A stretch of DNA of 26,931 nt from DASULK01 sp036381835 (GCA_036381835.1 DASVCA010000044.1:1-26931); one strand, 5' to 3'. Positions 15,421-23,606 are shown, counted from the first letter of the stretch. Notes: generated from the letters alone by a model not told the origin. Translations and numbers: made by a program.

Positions 15421-16697
15421 GCCGGCTCCCCCTCTCGTTCCGGACTGTCTGCCTGCGCAGGAACGGTCGGAGGTTTCGGTGCCGGACCCGGGTGGGCCGA
15501 CTCCGAATCACCGCCGCCGATGCTGCCGAGGGCGCTGAGCAGGGTGATTCGGGGAATCACGCCGGCGAGTCGGCCGCCGGCGTCGACCACCGCGACCGGG
15601 TGTGGGCTATCCGCGCAGACGGAGAAGAGGTCCGCTACCGGTGTATCGATCGTCACGGTACGCACATCCTCGGCAGAGACGATCCCGTGCAGGTTCTGCC
15701 GGCCGTCGCGTACCGCCTGATCGATCGTCTCGTCGGTCACGACCCCGAGGAACTGCTTGTTGCGACCGGTGACGTAGACCACCGAGGTCTGGGTCTCCCG
15801 CAAGGTGCGGGCGGCCACCCGTGGCCCGAGGTTGACATCCACCACGCACAACGGCCGTTCCATCACGGAGGCGGCGGTGAGCACCCGGGTGCGGTCGACG
15901 TCGGCGACGAACTGGGCGACGTAGTCGTTGGACGGGTCGGTCAGGATCTGTTCCGCGGTGCCGATCTGAACGATCCGACCAGCTCGCATGACCGCGATGC
16001 GGTGTCCGAGGCGCATCGCCTCGTTTAGGTCGTGGGTGATGAAGATGATCGTCTTGCCGAGTTCGGCCTGCAGGTCCAGCAACTGATCCTGTAGTTCTCG
16101 ACGGATGAGCGGGTCCAGGGCCGAGAACGCCTCGTCCATGAGCAGAATGTCAGTGCCGGCGGCGAGGGCCCGGGCCAATCCGACCCGTTGGCGCATGCCG
16201 CCGGAGAGCTCGAGTGGAAGCTTGCTCTCCCATCCGTTCAGGCCGACCATCCGCAGTGCCTCGCGAGCGCGGTCGTTGCGCTCGTCGCGGGGCAGGCCGG
16301 CGATCTCGAGGGCGTATCCGGCGTTGTCCAGCACGGACCGGTGGGGTAGGAGCGCGAAGTGCTGGAACACCATGCTGACCTTCTCCCGGCGCAGCTTCCG
16401 TAGCGCCGCGGGGCTCAGCCCGGTCAGCTCGACACCATCGACCAGCACCGTGCCGTGGGTCGGGGTGAGCAGGCCGTTGAGCATCCGGAGGAGGGTGGAC
16501 TTGCCGGATCCGGACAGGCCCATGACAACGAAGATCTCGCCCTGTTCGACCTCGAAGTCGGCGTCGATCACCGCTGCGGTGGCATCCAGGCCCGTGAGCG
16601 CTTCGTCTCGGGGTGTGCCGTCCGTCAGTCGTGCCACCGCCTTGTCGGCGTCGGCACCGAAGACCTTGAAGAGGGATCTAACGACGAGTGCGGACAC
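15417..16697 (-). CDS. proV: glycine betaine-type ABC ATPase with CBS domains (ProV/OpuAA)
   Basis: This ATPase of 426 residues energises quaternary amine uptake. Walker A is GLSGSGKSTLLRML, the signature is LSGGMRQRVGLARAL and Walker B is ILLMDEAFSALDPLIR. The C-terminal part (about residues 265-385) carries paired CBS-type sequence (VVYVTGRNKQFLGVVTDE; PVAVVDAGGRLAGVIPRITLL), which in this family senses ionic strength or cyclic-di-AMP. The start GTG 16697 gives the usual VRSLFKVFG opening; a longer form from 16760 adds residues without family character. The Shine-Dalgarno is weak. It heads a three-gene operon. A proline-rich acidic tail follows the CBS region. Confidence 0.92.
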   Translation of the reverse strand: MSALVVRSLFKVFGADADKAVARLTDGTPRDEALTGLDATAAVIDADFEVEQGEIFVVMGLSGSGKSTLLRMLNGLLTPTHGTVLVDGVELTGLSPAALRKLRREKVSMVFQHFALLPHRSVLDNAGYALEIAGLPRDERNDRAREALRMVGLNGWESKLPLELSGGMRQRVGLARALAAGTDILLMDEAFSALDPLIRRELQDQLLDLQAELGKTIIFITHDLNEAMRLGHRIAVMRAGRIVQIGTAEQILTDPSNDYVAQFVADVDRTRVLTAASVMERPLCVVDVNLGPRVAARTLRETQTSVVYVTGRNKQFLGVVTDETIDQAVRDGRQNLHGIVSAEDVRTVTIDTPVADLFSVCADSPHPVAVVDAGGRLAGVIPRITLLSALGSIGGGDSESAHPGPAPKPPTVPAQADSPEREGEPA

Positions 16698-17013
16698 GAT
16701 TCCAATCCATCGGGAGCGTCGGCCGTACGTGTCGCCGATCCGCGCATCCTTGTGGCACACCGATCAACTCGCCGGCCAACTACTCAGAGTCAGGTCATCA
16801 AGATCGTTTGGCCCTTCCGAGCCTATCGGATAGTTGTCAGCATGCAAAACTTAGCGGTAGGAACGTTATCGTTGCTCAACATTCCAAGGGCGAGGTGTCG
16901 GGTCGACTACTTAGGGTGACCGACGTGGGTAGCCGGCTGTGTCGATGCGGTGACCTCGCGGCCTACGGACGGCGGCCATCGCCGGTCAGACGGCGGGGGT
17001 GCCGGCGGGGTGA
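16698..17013. other. 316-bp gene-free region upstream of proV-like gene
   Basis: This gap lies between the glycerophosphotransferase-like stop (17014) and the proV-like start, both minus strand. The part from about 16790 to 16890 is distinctly AT-rich for this genome and is the probable promoter zone. The part nearest 17014 is GC-rich and contains TGACC (16951-16955) with GGTCA (16984-16988) and internal GGCC blocks, which could fold as a terminator for the upstream gene. I find no convincing coding sequence here. Confidence 0.5.
16820..16847 (-). promoter_or_regulatory. candidate promoter of proVWX-like operon
   Basis: Read on the minus strand, TTGCAT (16842-16847) and TAGGCT (16820-16825) are spaced by 16 bp and resemble an actinomycete sigma-A-type -35/-10 pair. 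The site is in the AT-rich part of the gap, about 120 bp before the GTG start. The match is partial. Confidence 0.3.
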
Positions 17014-18723
17014 TCAGCCCTCGACCGCGAGTCGCCGGCTCGTATCCGCGACGGGACGTCGGGCGGACGGAACCCGGTCCACCCCCGCCACGAAGCGGCG
17101 CGCGGCGGAAAGGAAGGCCTCGGCGTAGTTCTCGGTCGGGAAGTCGCCGAGGTACCTGGTGCGCAATGCCCGCCGAGTCTCGAGCAGCGGATCCTCGGTC
17201 AGCAGGTCATCCAGCAGATCATCGATATTCGAGAGATCCGCGCGGAGCACGTACCCGCCTTGCGCCAGGGGGAAGTTCGCCGGGAACCGCTCGCCGTCGC
17301 CCACCATGTCGGTCACCGCGTACGGCTTACCCGAGAACAGATAGTCCGAGATGACAGCAGACACATCCGACACCAGCGCATCGGAACGGTTGATGCACTC
17401 GGGCAGCGTCATCCCCCGCGTGGCCCGGGCACCCCACACGTGCGGCCGGCCGGTCCGCTCCCGATCGGCCGCGAGCAGTTCCTCGATGCGGGCCAGCTGT
17501 CGGGCGGATGCCGGATCCTGCGCGGTGTACGGATGCGCCCGCAGAATCACCGTCATCCCGCGGGCCAGCAGGCGACGGACCAGTTCGGCACCGATCGGCA
17601 GAGAGCAGTAGTTCGCGTCCGCGTTGTGACCGATCCAGGTGGGGGTGTAGAGCACGACCCGATCGGCCAATTCCCGGATGTGCCCACGCGCGCCGACGAT
17701 GGACTCCACCTGCGGGCGACCGACGATCACGAACCGATCCGGGGGAATGTTGACTCCGTTGCGGGCGTACCGGTCGATAGCCGCCTGACCGGCGACGAAG
17801 ATCTTGTCGTAGATCAGGGAAGCGGGATTGGCGCTCGATGCCTTGTCGCTGTCCCCGTGTTGCAGCTGGATGTGGGTGAGTTGCCGGAACCGCACGAAAT
17901 GGTTGTTCTGCGCCCCGTGGTTGACGTAGAACGCCACCCGGAGGGTCGGCACCAGCACCTCGTCCAGACTCCGCGGCGTCGGACAGTAGACGACCGGAAC
18001 CTTCGTGGCGGCCGAGATCGTGGGCAGGAAATGCGCCTCGCGGACCAGCACGAAGAACCGCCGTCCGATCCGCTCCAGGTAAGGCAACCACATCAGCACC
18101 TGGTACTCGGATCCCGGCGGAGCGGAGAAGTGCAGGACGAACTCGGGCTGGTGCCGCCGCAGTGCGCGGGTCACCGGGGTGCCGGTTGCGGACGGCCGTA
18201 GCCGACGCAGCGCCAGTGCGGCGAGGGCGGCCCCGCCGGCGAGCGCGACCAGCAGGGTGAGCACCGCCGCTGGCCAGGAGGGCAGGGAGAGCGCGGCCCC
18301 GGCGGCCAGCACGGCGATCAGCGACAGGATGGCGGGGCGCAACCCGGTGGCGACCAGGCCCGGCCAGGACCGGATCCCGAGATTGCGGGCCCGGGTCTGC
18401 AAGGTGGCGAGCTGAGCCAGTGGCCGCTCCACCACGATCAGCCCGAGCAGCGCGACCGCGGTGACCAGCAACGGCCAGTCGATTCCGGGCGGCAGCACCC
18501 GGTCGTAGGCGATGAGCACACCCGCTGCGAGCATCACCGGTTCGGCGACCGGTTCGGCTTTCGGATTGACTCGCGACTCGAAGCCGGCGGCGAGTACGGC
18601 CGCGACCACCAGCCCGAGTCCCCAACCGTCGAACCCGGCTGGGACCAGCGCCAGAAAGGCGAGTATCGCGAGCCCCGCCGTGGCAGCCCGGCACACCGCC
18701 TTCTTGACCAGATCCCCGCGCAT
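17014..18723 (-). CDS. CDP-glycerol glycerophosphotransferase family (TagB/TagF-like) with membrane N-terminus
   Basis: This protein of 569 residues combines an N-terminal hydrophobic third (about six membrane segments within residues 10-175) with a C-terminal TagB/TagF-type transferase. Motifs are HIQLQHGDSDKASS (catalytic-type His), YDKIFVAGQAAIDRYARNG, LYTPTWIGH, VILRAHPY and CINRSDALVSDVSAVISDYLFSGKP, the last matching the SDxSS..DYL site that binds the nucleotide phosphates. Such enzymes transfer glycerol- or other polyol-phosphate to wall polymers at the inner membrane face. ATG 18723 has AGGAG 6 nt upstream. The export ABC genes lie directly upstream in the same direction, fitting a teichoic-acid-like polymer. 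The donor need not be CDP-glycerol. Confidence 0.85.
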   Translation of the reverse strand: MRGDLVKKAVCRAATAGLAILAFLALVPAGFDGWGLGLVVAAVLAAGFESRVNPKAEPVAEPVMLAAGVLIAYDRVLPPGIDWPLLVTAVALLGLIVVERPLAQLATLQTRARNLGIRSWPGLVATGLRPAILSLIAVLAAGAALSLPSWPAAVLTLLVALAGGAALAALALRRLRPSATGTPVTRALRRHQPEFVLHFSAPPGSEYQVLMWLPYLERIGRRFFVLVREAHFLPTISAATKVPVVYCPTPRSLDEVLVPTLRVAFYVNHGAQNNHFVRFRQLTHIQLQHGDSDKASSANPASLIYDKIFVAGQAAIDRYARNGVNIPPDRFVIVGRPQVESIVGARGHIRELADRVVLYTPTWIGHNADANYCSLPIGAELVRRLLARGMTVILRAHPYTAQDPASARQLARIEELLAADRERTGRPHVWGARATRGMTLPECINRSDALVSDVSAVISDYLFSGKPYAVTDMVGDGERFPANFPLAQGGYVLRADLSNIDDLLDDLLTEDPLLETRRALRTRYLGDFPTENYAEAFLSAARRFVAGVDRVPSARRPVADTSRRLAVEG

Positions 18724-18751
18724 ATCCCACTCCTAGCCGGTGCCGCCGGCG

Positions 18752-18793
18752 AGCACCACCGCAACCGTCCGGGTCGGTCGCCAGGGTGGTGCT
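18752..18793 (-). other. 9-bp inverted repeat between export ATPase and transferase genes
   Basis: AGCACCACC (18752-18760) and GGTGGTGCT (18785-18793) form a perfect 9-bp stem with a 24-nt loop that itself holds a small ACCG/CGGT stem. It lies in the 92-bp gap after the ABC ATPase stop and could be a partial terminator or processing site that sets lower expression of the transferase. Confidence 0.4.
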
Positions 18794-18815
18794 GAGCGCG
18801 CACTGTCTTCGATCG

Positions 18816-19640
18816 TCACTTCCGGTTCGCAAACTGCTCGTATTCCTTGATGACATCTGCGGTCGGGCCGTCCGCCCGGATCACCCCGGACTCCAGCCAG
18901 ATGGTGCGTTCGCAGGTGTCCCGGATCGTGCCGATGGCGTGGCTGACCAGGAAGACCGTGCCGGCCGCTGCCCGCAGGTCCCGGATGCGCTGCTCGCTGC
19001 GGCGTCGGAACCGCACATCGCCGGTGGCCAGCGCCTCGTCGATGAGCAGCACGTCGTGCTGCTTGGCGGCGGCGATTGAGAAGCGCAGCCGAGCCGCCAT
19101 GCCGGACGAGTAGGTGCGCATCGGGAGCGAGGCGAAGTCCCCACGTTCGTTGATGCCGGAGAACTCGATGATCTCCGGGGTTATTCGCCGCACCTGTTGC
19201 GGCGTCATCCCCATGGCCAGGCAACCCAGCGCGACGTTGCGCTCGCCGGACAGGTCATTGAGCAGTGCCGCGTTCACCCCGAGTAGCGACGGTTGTCCGT
19301 CGGTGTAGATCGCGCCCCTGGTCACCGGCAGCAGGCCGGCGACCGCCCGCAGCAGTGTCGACTTGCCAGAGCCGTTGGTGCCGATCAAGCCGATTGCCTC
19401 ACCGCGGTAGGCGACGAAGCTGACGCCTTTGACCGCGTGCACCTCCCGGATCGCCGGAGAGCGGCGGCGGGTGAGGATGCGGCGCAGGCTGGCGACGGGA
19501 GTGTTCGCCCCGGCACCGCCTTTGCCGTGTACCCGGTAGACGATGTGCACATCGTCGGCGATGACCGTCGGGATCCGCTCCGGTGCGGAACCGTTGGGTA
19601 GGGCGGAGTATGCGGCGATCGTCCCGGTCTGCTCAGCCAC
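18816..19640 (-). CDS. polysaccharide/teichoic-acid ABC exporter ATPase (TagH/Wzt-like)
   Basis: This ATPase of 274 residues powers export of a lipid-linked cell-surface polymer. Walker A is GLIGTNGSGKSTLLRAV, the signature YSSGMAARLRFSIA and Walker B VLLIDEALATGD, then H-loop LVSHA; the SSGM and ALATGD forms are typical of the TagH/Wzt/RfbE group. After the ATPase domain there is almost no extra sequence, so a Wzt-type carbohydrate-binding C-terminus is absent. I chose GTG 19640, with AAGGAG 7 nt upstream, overlapping the permease stop by 8 bp. About 75 residues precede Walker A, including a polar segment (VHIVYRVHGKGGAGANTP) common in actinobacterial TagH-like proteins. Confidence 0.9.
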   Translation of the reverse strand: MAEQTGTIAAYSALPNGSAPERIPTVIADDVHIVYRVHGKGGAGANTPVASLRRILTRRRSPAIREVHAVKGVSFVAYRGEAIGLIGTNGSGKSTLLRAVAGLLPVTRGAIYTDGQPSLLGVNAALLNDLSGERNVALGCLAMGMTPQQVRRITPEIIEFSGINERGDFASLPMRTYSSGMAARLRFSIAAAKQHDVLLIDEALATGDVRFRRRSEQRIRDLRAAAGTVFLVSHAIGTIRDTCERTIWLESGVIRADGPTADVIKEYEQFANRK

Positions 19641-20529
19641 GGCCGTACTCCTTCTCCCCGAGCCAGAAATAGATGTAGCCACCGATGCCCATCAGCAGTG
19701 CCCAAGTGGTGCCGAGCAGCCACAGTTGCGCGGGCGGCGAACTCAGCGGCGCTGAGTCGATCATCGCGTCCCGGACCAGTTCGATGTAGACCAGCAGCGG
19801 GTTGAAGTGGGCGACCTGCGCCCAGAACGGCGGCAGGTGGTCGGAGAACAGTTCGACGCTGTAGAGCACCCCGGAGGCGTACATCCAGGTACGGGTGACG
19901 AACGGCATCAGCTGTCGTAGGTCGCTGATCTTGGACCCGAGTCGGGCCATAGCCAGGGCGAGCCCGATGTTGAACACCGATTGCAGCAGCAGCGCCGGCA
20001 CCACCAGCAGCCATTGCAGCGTCAGCGGCTCTCCGGTGATCAAGACGATCGCCGCCAGGACGACCATCGAAGCCACCAGATGCTGGAACTGGGTGAGCGT
20101 CACCGAGATGGGCAGGCAGGCCCGGGGAAAGTGCAGCGCCCGGATCAGCCCCAGGTTGCTGATGATCGACTGGGTGCCGTTGAGCACCGCAGTCTGGGTG
20201 AAGTTGAAGATGAACAGGCCCGCGCAGAGGTAGGCGATGAAGTTCGGCACCCCCCGCGACGAGCCCATCACCACACCGAAGATCAGGTAGTAGACCGCGG
20301 CGTTGGTCAGCGGGGTCAGGACCTGCCAGAGTTGGCCGAGTCGTGCCGTGCTGAAGGACGCGACCAATCGGGCGTTGGCGTAGGCACCGATGAAATGTCG
20401 GTACGCCCACAGCTTGCGGGTGTATTCGGCGAGGCTGGGTCTGACGCCCGCCATCCGAAGCCCGTACCGCTCAGCCAGTTGGGCCGGGGAAAGGCCGGCA
20501 TGAGGATCGGCTATCGCCGGATTGGTCAT
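19633..20529 (-). CDS. polysaccharide/teichoic-acid ABC exporter permease (TagG/Wzm-like)
   Basis: This ABC-2-type permease of 298 residues moves lipid-linked polymer across the membrane. About six hydrophobic segments are visible (for example AAVYYLIFGVVMG, FIAYLCAGLFIFNFTQTAV, LVASMVVLAAIVLITG, WLLGTTWALLMGIGGYIYFW). FSTARLGQLWQVLTPL before the first segment is the family's amphipathic lead-in, and FVTRTWMYASGVLYSVE is typical of TagG/RfbA. ATG 20529 has GGAGC 8 nt upstream; a longer in-frame opening would run into the divergent promoter. It is the first gene of the export block and is divergent from the TetR gene 169 bp away. Confidence 0.9.
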   Translation of the reverse strand: MTNPAIADPHAGLSPAQLAERYGLRMAGVRPSLAEYTRKLWAYRHFIGAYANARLVASFSTARLGQLWQVLTPLTNAAVYYLIFGVVMGSSRGVPNFIAYLCAGLFIFNFTQTAVLNGTQSIISNLGLIRALHFPRACLPISVTLTQFQHLVASMVVLAAIVLITGEPLTLQWLLVVPALLLQSVFNIGLALAMARLGSKISDLRQLMPFVTRTWMYASGVLYSVELFSDHLPPFWAQVAHFNPLLVYIELVRDAMIDSAPLSSPPAQLWLLGTTWALLMGIGGYIYFWLGEKEYGRG

Positions 20530-20659
20530 CGGTAGGCGCTCCGAATCTCTGGTCGTGACACCTTGTCCGGACTGCGTGGTGCGCGCGACAAGCGTAGTGT
20601 GTGCAACGCGATGCGACGCTCCCGTATCGACGCTCAGAGAAACTAGCCCAACCGACGCG

Positions 20660-20691
20660 GCAACGCAACCGTACCGTCGTTGCGCTATATT
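20660..20691. promoter_or_regulatory. candidate operator and -10 box before tetR-like gene
   Basis: GCAACG (20660-20665) and CGTTGC (20678-20683) form an inverted repeat with a 12-bp centre, directly followed by the -10-like TATATT (20686-20691), 7 bp before the GTG start. In a TetR/exporter divergent gap this is where an autoregulatory site would be expected. No good -35 is visible. A -10 so close to the GTG would give a near-leaderless transcript, which fits the lack of a Shine-Dalgarno. Confidence 0.4.
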
Positions 20692-20698
20692 GCCGAAC

Positions 20699-21310
20699 GT
20701 GTCGACCGAGAAGCGTGCACCGGCCGGTGCTGCCGTACTCCGCGGGGAGATCACCGCGGCGATCCGGCGCGCGCTGATGCACGAACTCGCCGGTGTCGGT
20801 TACGGCCGTCTCTCCATCGAGGCGATCGCACGCCGTGCGGGAGTAGGAAAGACCGCGATCTACCGACGGTGGAACTCCAAGCTGGAGCTGGTTCTGGACG
20901 TGGTGACGGAGGTGGCGAACCGCCGCCTCCCGTTACCCGACACCGGCAGCCTGCGCGGAGATCTAGAACTGGTCCTGCTGATGGTGGCGCAGGCGTTGCA
21001 ACACCCGTTGGCCTCTCAGATCATCCCGGACCTGCTCGCCGAGGCCGCCCGAAACGAGCAGATAGCCGTGACCCTGCAGCGGGCTATGCAGGCCAATCAG
21101 CGCGTCATCGGCGAGTTGCTGATCGACCGCGCGGTCAAGCGTGGCGAGCTCGCGGAAGGCATCGACCCGGACACGGCCGTCGACCTGATCGTCGGCCCGC
21201 TGTACTGGCGGCTCGTGATCGCCCGGACCCCAATGAACGAAGGTCAACTACCCCGGCTCACCGACGCCATCGTGGCCGCACTGCAGGCGCTCCGACCGGC
21301 TGCTGCCTGA
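20699..21310 (+). CDS. TetR-family transcriptional regulator
   Basis: This is a DNA-binding regulator of 203 residues. The N-terminal helix-turn-helix is LSIEAIARRAGVGKTAIYRRWNSKLELV (about residues 39-66), the standard TetR arrangement; the rest is the helical ligand-binding domain, with LASQIIPDLLAEAARN and LIVGPLYWRLVIARTP matching the TetR_C group seen in many actinomycete regulators. I chose GTG 20699 since the frame upstream lies in the divergent promoter region. There is no clear Shine-Dalgarno. It is divergent from the exporter genes, its likely target, and 102 bp upstream of the aminotransferase. Codon 79 (20933-20935) is TTA, rare in high-GC actinomycetes and read by the bldA tRNA, so its translation may be developmentally controlled. 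Confidence 0.88.
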   Translation: MSTEKRAPAGAAVLRGEITAAIRRALMHELAGVGYGRLSIEAIARRAGVGKTAIYRRWNSKLELVLDVVTEVANRRLPLPDTGSLRGDLELVLLMVAQALQHPLASQIIPDLLAEAARNEQIAVTLQRAMQANQRVIGELLIDRAVKRGELAEGIDPDTAVDLIVGPLYWRLVIARTPMNEGQLPRLTDAIVAALQALRPAAA

Positions 21311-21317
21311 CCAAAGA

Positions 21318-21340
21318 ACCCATACCCCGTGACCCATACC
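21318..21340. repeat. direct repeat ACCCATACC x2 upstream of aminotransferase
   Basis: ACCCATACC occurs at 21318-21326 and 21332-21340, with a 14-bp period, just after the tetR-like stop. A -10-like TATGCT lies at 21355-21360, so the second copy covers the -35 position. This is the layout of an activator-dependent promoter for the aminotransferase and oxidoreductase genes. Confidence 0.45.
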
Positions 21341-21412
21341 AAACCGCCCCAGATTATGCTCCGCCCGGCGCGCTAGCATCCGAGCGGGCCGCGAACCGAC
21401 AGGAGGTTGCCC

Positions 21413-22522
21413 ATGTCCGGGCTTGAACAAGCGGCGATCCCCCCAGCCCGCCCGGTGATCGGGGAAGCCGAGATCGAAGCCGCCGTACGGGTGCTGCGCA
21501 GCGGCATGGTCGTGCAGGGTCCTGAAGTCGCCGCCTTCGAGCAGGAGTTCGCGGAGCTGGTCGCCGGGCGGCACTGCGTCGCGGTGAACTCCGGCACCTC
21601 GGCACTGCATCTGGTGCTGATGGCGTTGGGGATCGGGCCCGGAGACGAGGTCATCGTTCCGTCGTTCTCCTTCGCGGCCACCGCCAACGCCGTCCGCCTG
21701 GTCGGCGCCACCCCCGTCTTCGCGGACATCGAGCCCGACAGCTTCTGCCTCGACCCAGACGCGGTGGCCGCCGCGATCACACCCCGCACGGTCGCGGTCA
21801 TGCCGGTGCACCTCTATGGACACCCCGCCGCGATGGATCGACTGACGCCAATCGCCGAGCGGCACGGCCTGGCCGTGGTGGAGGACGCCTGCCAGGCGCA
21901 CGGGGCGGCCCTAAACGGCCAGCCGGTTGGTTCGTTCGGCGTCGCGGGCTGCTTCAGCTTCTACCCGACGAAGAACATGCACAGCCTCGAGGGAGGCATG
22001 ATCACCACCGCGGACCCGCAGCTTGCCCGCACCCTCCGGTTGCTGCGCAACCAGGGCATGGAGCAGCGGTACGCCAACGAGATCGTCGGTGCCAACATGC
22101 GAATGACCGACGTCGCGGCGGCGATCGGCCGGGTGCAGCTGACACAGCTTCCGGAGTGGACCGAGCAGCGCCGCGCCAACGCCAAGTTCCTCGACTCGCA
22201 GATCACCGGCGCGGTGACGCCACCGGTTGCGAACGGTGCCCGCCACGTCTACCACCAGTACACGATCCGGGTGCGTGGCGACCGGGACGCGGCGCAACGA
22301 TCACTGTCGTCTCGCGGGGTCGGCAGCGCCGTCTACTACCCGACCCCCATCCATCGGCTGAAGCCGTACCTGGGCGAGGACGGCAAGCCCGGCCCCTGGG
22401 AGCTGCCGGAAACCGAGCGGGCCGCGGCCGAGGTGTTGTCGCTGCCGATCTACCCGTCGTTGACGTCGGCCGAGCTGGAACGGATCGCCGACGCGGTGAA
22501 CAGCCTGGAGGGTACGAAATGA
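21413..22522 (+). CDS. DegT/DnrJ/EryC1 (StrS) sugar aminotransferase
   Basis: This PLP-dependent aminotransferase of 369 residues acts on a nucleotide-linked keto sugar. The Schiff-base lysine is in SFYPTKNMHSLEGGMI, with VVEDACQAHGA supplying the pyridine-binding aspartate and NSGTSALHLVLMALGIGPGDEVIVPSFSF the cofactor phosphate region. The pattern is closer to 3-amino-sugar enzymes of the WbpE/QdtB sort than to the 4-aminotransferase at 6691, but regiospecificity cannot be read with certainty. ATG 21413 has AGGAGG 6 nt upstream. It overlaps the oxidoreductase start (ATGA at 22519), and such aminotransferase-oxidoreductase pairs make amino sugars for surface polysaccharides. Confidence 0.88.
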   Translation: MSGLEQAAIPPARPVIGEAEIEAAVRVLRSGMVVQGPEVAAFEQEFAELVAGRHCVAVNSGTSALHLVLMALGIGPGDEVIVPSFSFAATANAVRLVGATPVFADIEPDSFCLDPDAVAAAITPRTVAVMPVHLYGHPAAMDRLTPIAERHGLAVVEDACQAHGAALNGQPVGSFGVAGCFSFYPTKNMHSLEGGMITTADPQLARTLRLLRNQGMEQRYANEIVGANMRMTDVAAAIGRVQLTQLPEWTEQRRANAKFLDSQITGAVTPPVANGARHVYHQYTIRVRGDRDAAQRSLSSRGVGSAVYYPTPIHRLKPYLGEDGKPGPWELPETERAAAEVLSLPIYPSLTSAELERIADAVNSLEGTK

Positions 22523-23571
22523 CCGGGCAGCGGATGTTGCGCGCGGGTTTGATCGGGCTCGGTGCCATGGGCCGCAACCACGCCCGGGTGCTGTCCCGAC
22601 TGGACGGCGTGCAACTCGTGGGAATCGTGGATCCGGCGGGCGATCCCAACGGATCGGCTCCGGCACCGGTGGTACCGGCACTGGACGAACTGCTCGCGAT
22701 GGGCATCGACTACGCCGTCGTCGCCTGCCCGACCGCGTTGCACGAACAGGTCGGACTGGAGCTCGCCGCGAACGGTGTCTGTGCGCTGATCGAGAAGCCG
22801 CTCGCCCAGTCGGTGGACGCGGCACGACGACTCGTCGAGGCATTCGAGTCCCGTAACCTGGTCGCGGGCGTCGGACACATCGAGCGATACAACCCGGCAC
22901 TGCAGAGCCTGCGGGCCCGGTTGGAGGCGGGCGAGCTGGGCGAGGTCTTCCAGGTGATCACTCGCCGGCAGGGCCCCTTCCCGCATCGAATCGCCGATGT
23001 CGGCGTGGTCATGGACCTCGCCACGCATGACATCGACCTCACCAACTGGGTGACCGGGCAGGAGTATGCGTCGATCTCCGCTCGCACCGTCTCGCGTAGC
23101 GGTCGGCTGCATGAGGACATGGTCGCGGTGGTCGGTCAGCTGTCCGACGGCACCATGGTCAACCACCTGGTGAACTGGCTGACCCCGTTCAAGGAGCGGT
23201 CCACGGTGGTGACAGGGGAGCGGGGATGCTTCGTCGCCGACACCCTCACCGCAGACCTGACCTTCTACGCCAACGGCGCCACCGGCCCGGAGTGGGAGGC
23301 ACTGCGCACATTCCGGGGCGTCGCCGAGGGCGACATGATCCGGTACGCGATCCCGAAGCGGGAGCCGCTGTTGGTCGAGCACGAGCGGTTCCGCGACGCG
23401 GTGGAGGGCAAGGATAACGACATAGTCACCCTCCGTCAGGGGCTGCGGACCGTCGAGGTCGCCGCCGCCGTTCTCCAGTCCGCATCAGACGGCAGCACGG
23501 TGGCATGCCTTAAATCGATGACAGTCCCTCAGCAGGGGCAGCGATCAGATGGCGCCACTGTCTCATCGTGA
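22519..23571 (+). CDS. Gfo/Idh/MocA-family sugar oxidoreductase
   Basis: This NAD(P)-dependent oxidoreductase has 350 residues. The N-terminal Rossmann motif is AGLIGLGAMGRNHARVL, the conserved lysine is in IEKPLAQS, GHIERYNPAL follows, and MDLATHDIDL has the D/H pair typical of the family. Members next to DegT aminotransferases in polysaccharide loci oxidise the nucleotide sugar (WbpB/WlbA type) and so prepare the keto group that is transaminated; this is the likely role here. The ATG overlaps the aminotransferase stop by 4 bp, with GGAGGG upstream. The last 20 or so codons already drift toward lower GC. It is the final gene of the high-GC part of the window. Confidence 0.85.
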   Translation: MTGQRMLRAGLIGLGAMGRNHARVLSRLDGVQLVGIVDPAGDPNGSAPAPVVPALDELLAMGIDYAVVACPTALHEQVGLELAANGVCALIEKPLAQSVDAARRLVEAFESRNLVAGVGHIERYNPALQSLRARLEAGELGEVFQVITRRQGPFPHRIADVGVVMDLATHDIDLTNWVTGQEYASISARTVSRSGRLHEDMVAVVGQLSDGTMVNHLVNWLTPFKERSTVVTGERGCFVADTLTADLTFYANGATGPEWEALRTFRGVAEGDMIRYAIPKREPLLVEHERFRDAVEGKDNDIVTLRQGLRTVEVAAAVLQSASDGSTVACLKSMTVPQQGQRSDGATVSS

Positions 23572-23606
23572 GCAGATAAAGTTATTTCATATAGGCGGCA
23601 GACATA

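Noticed and set aside
13480..16697. Possible link of the ProVWX-like importer to the antibiotic cluster
   Set aside because: It is closed by a strong terminator and is a common osmoprotectant system; nothing in the sequence ties it to either neighbour.
17327..18856. 509-codon open frame in another minus-strand frame over the TagF-like gene
   Set aside because: Composition is arginine- and glycine-rich with no motifs, whereas the overlapping frame shows a full TagB/TagF pattern.
23572..23606. Possible integration boundary at the GC shift
   Set aside because: No direct repeats, inverted ends, integrase, transposase or tRNA are visible there; only the composition change is supported.
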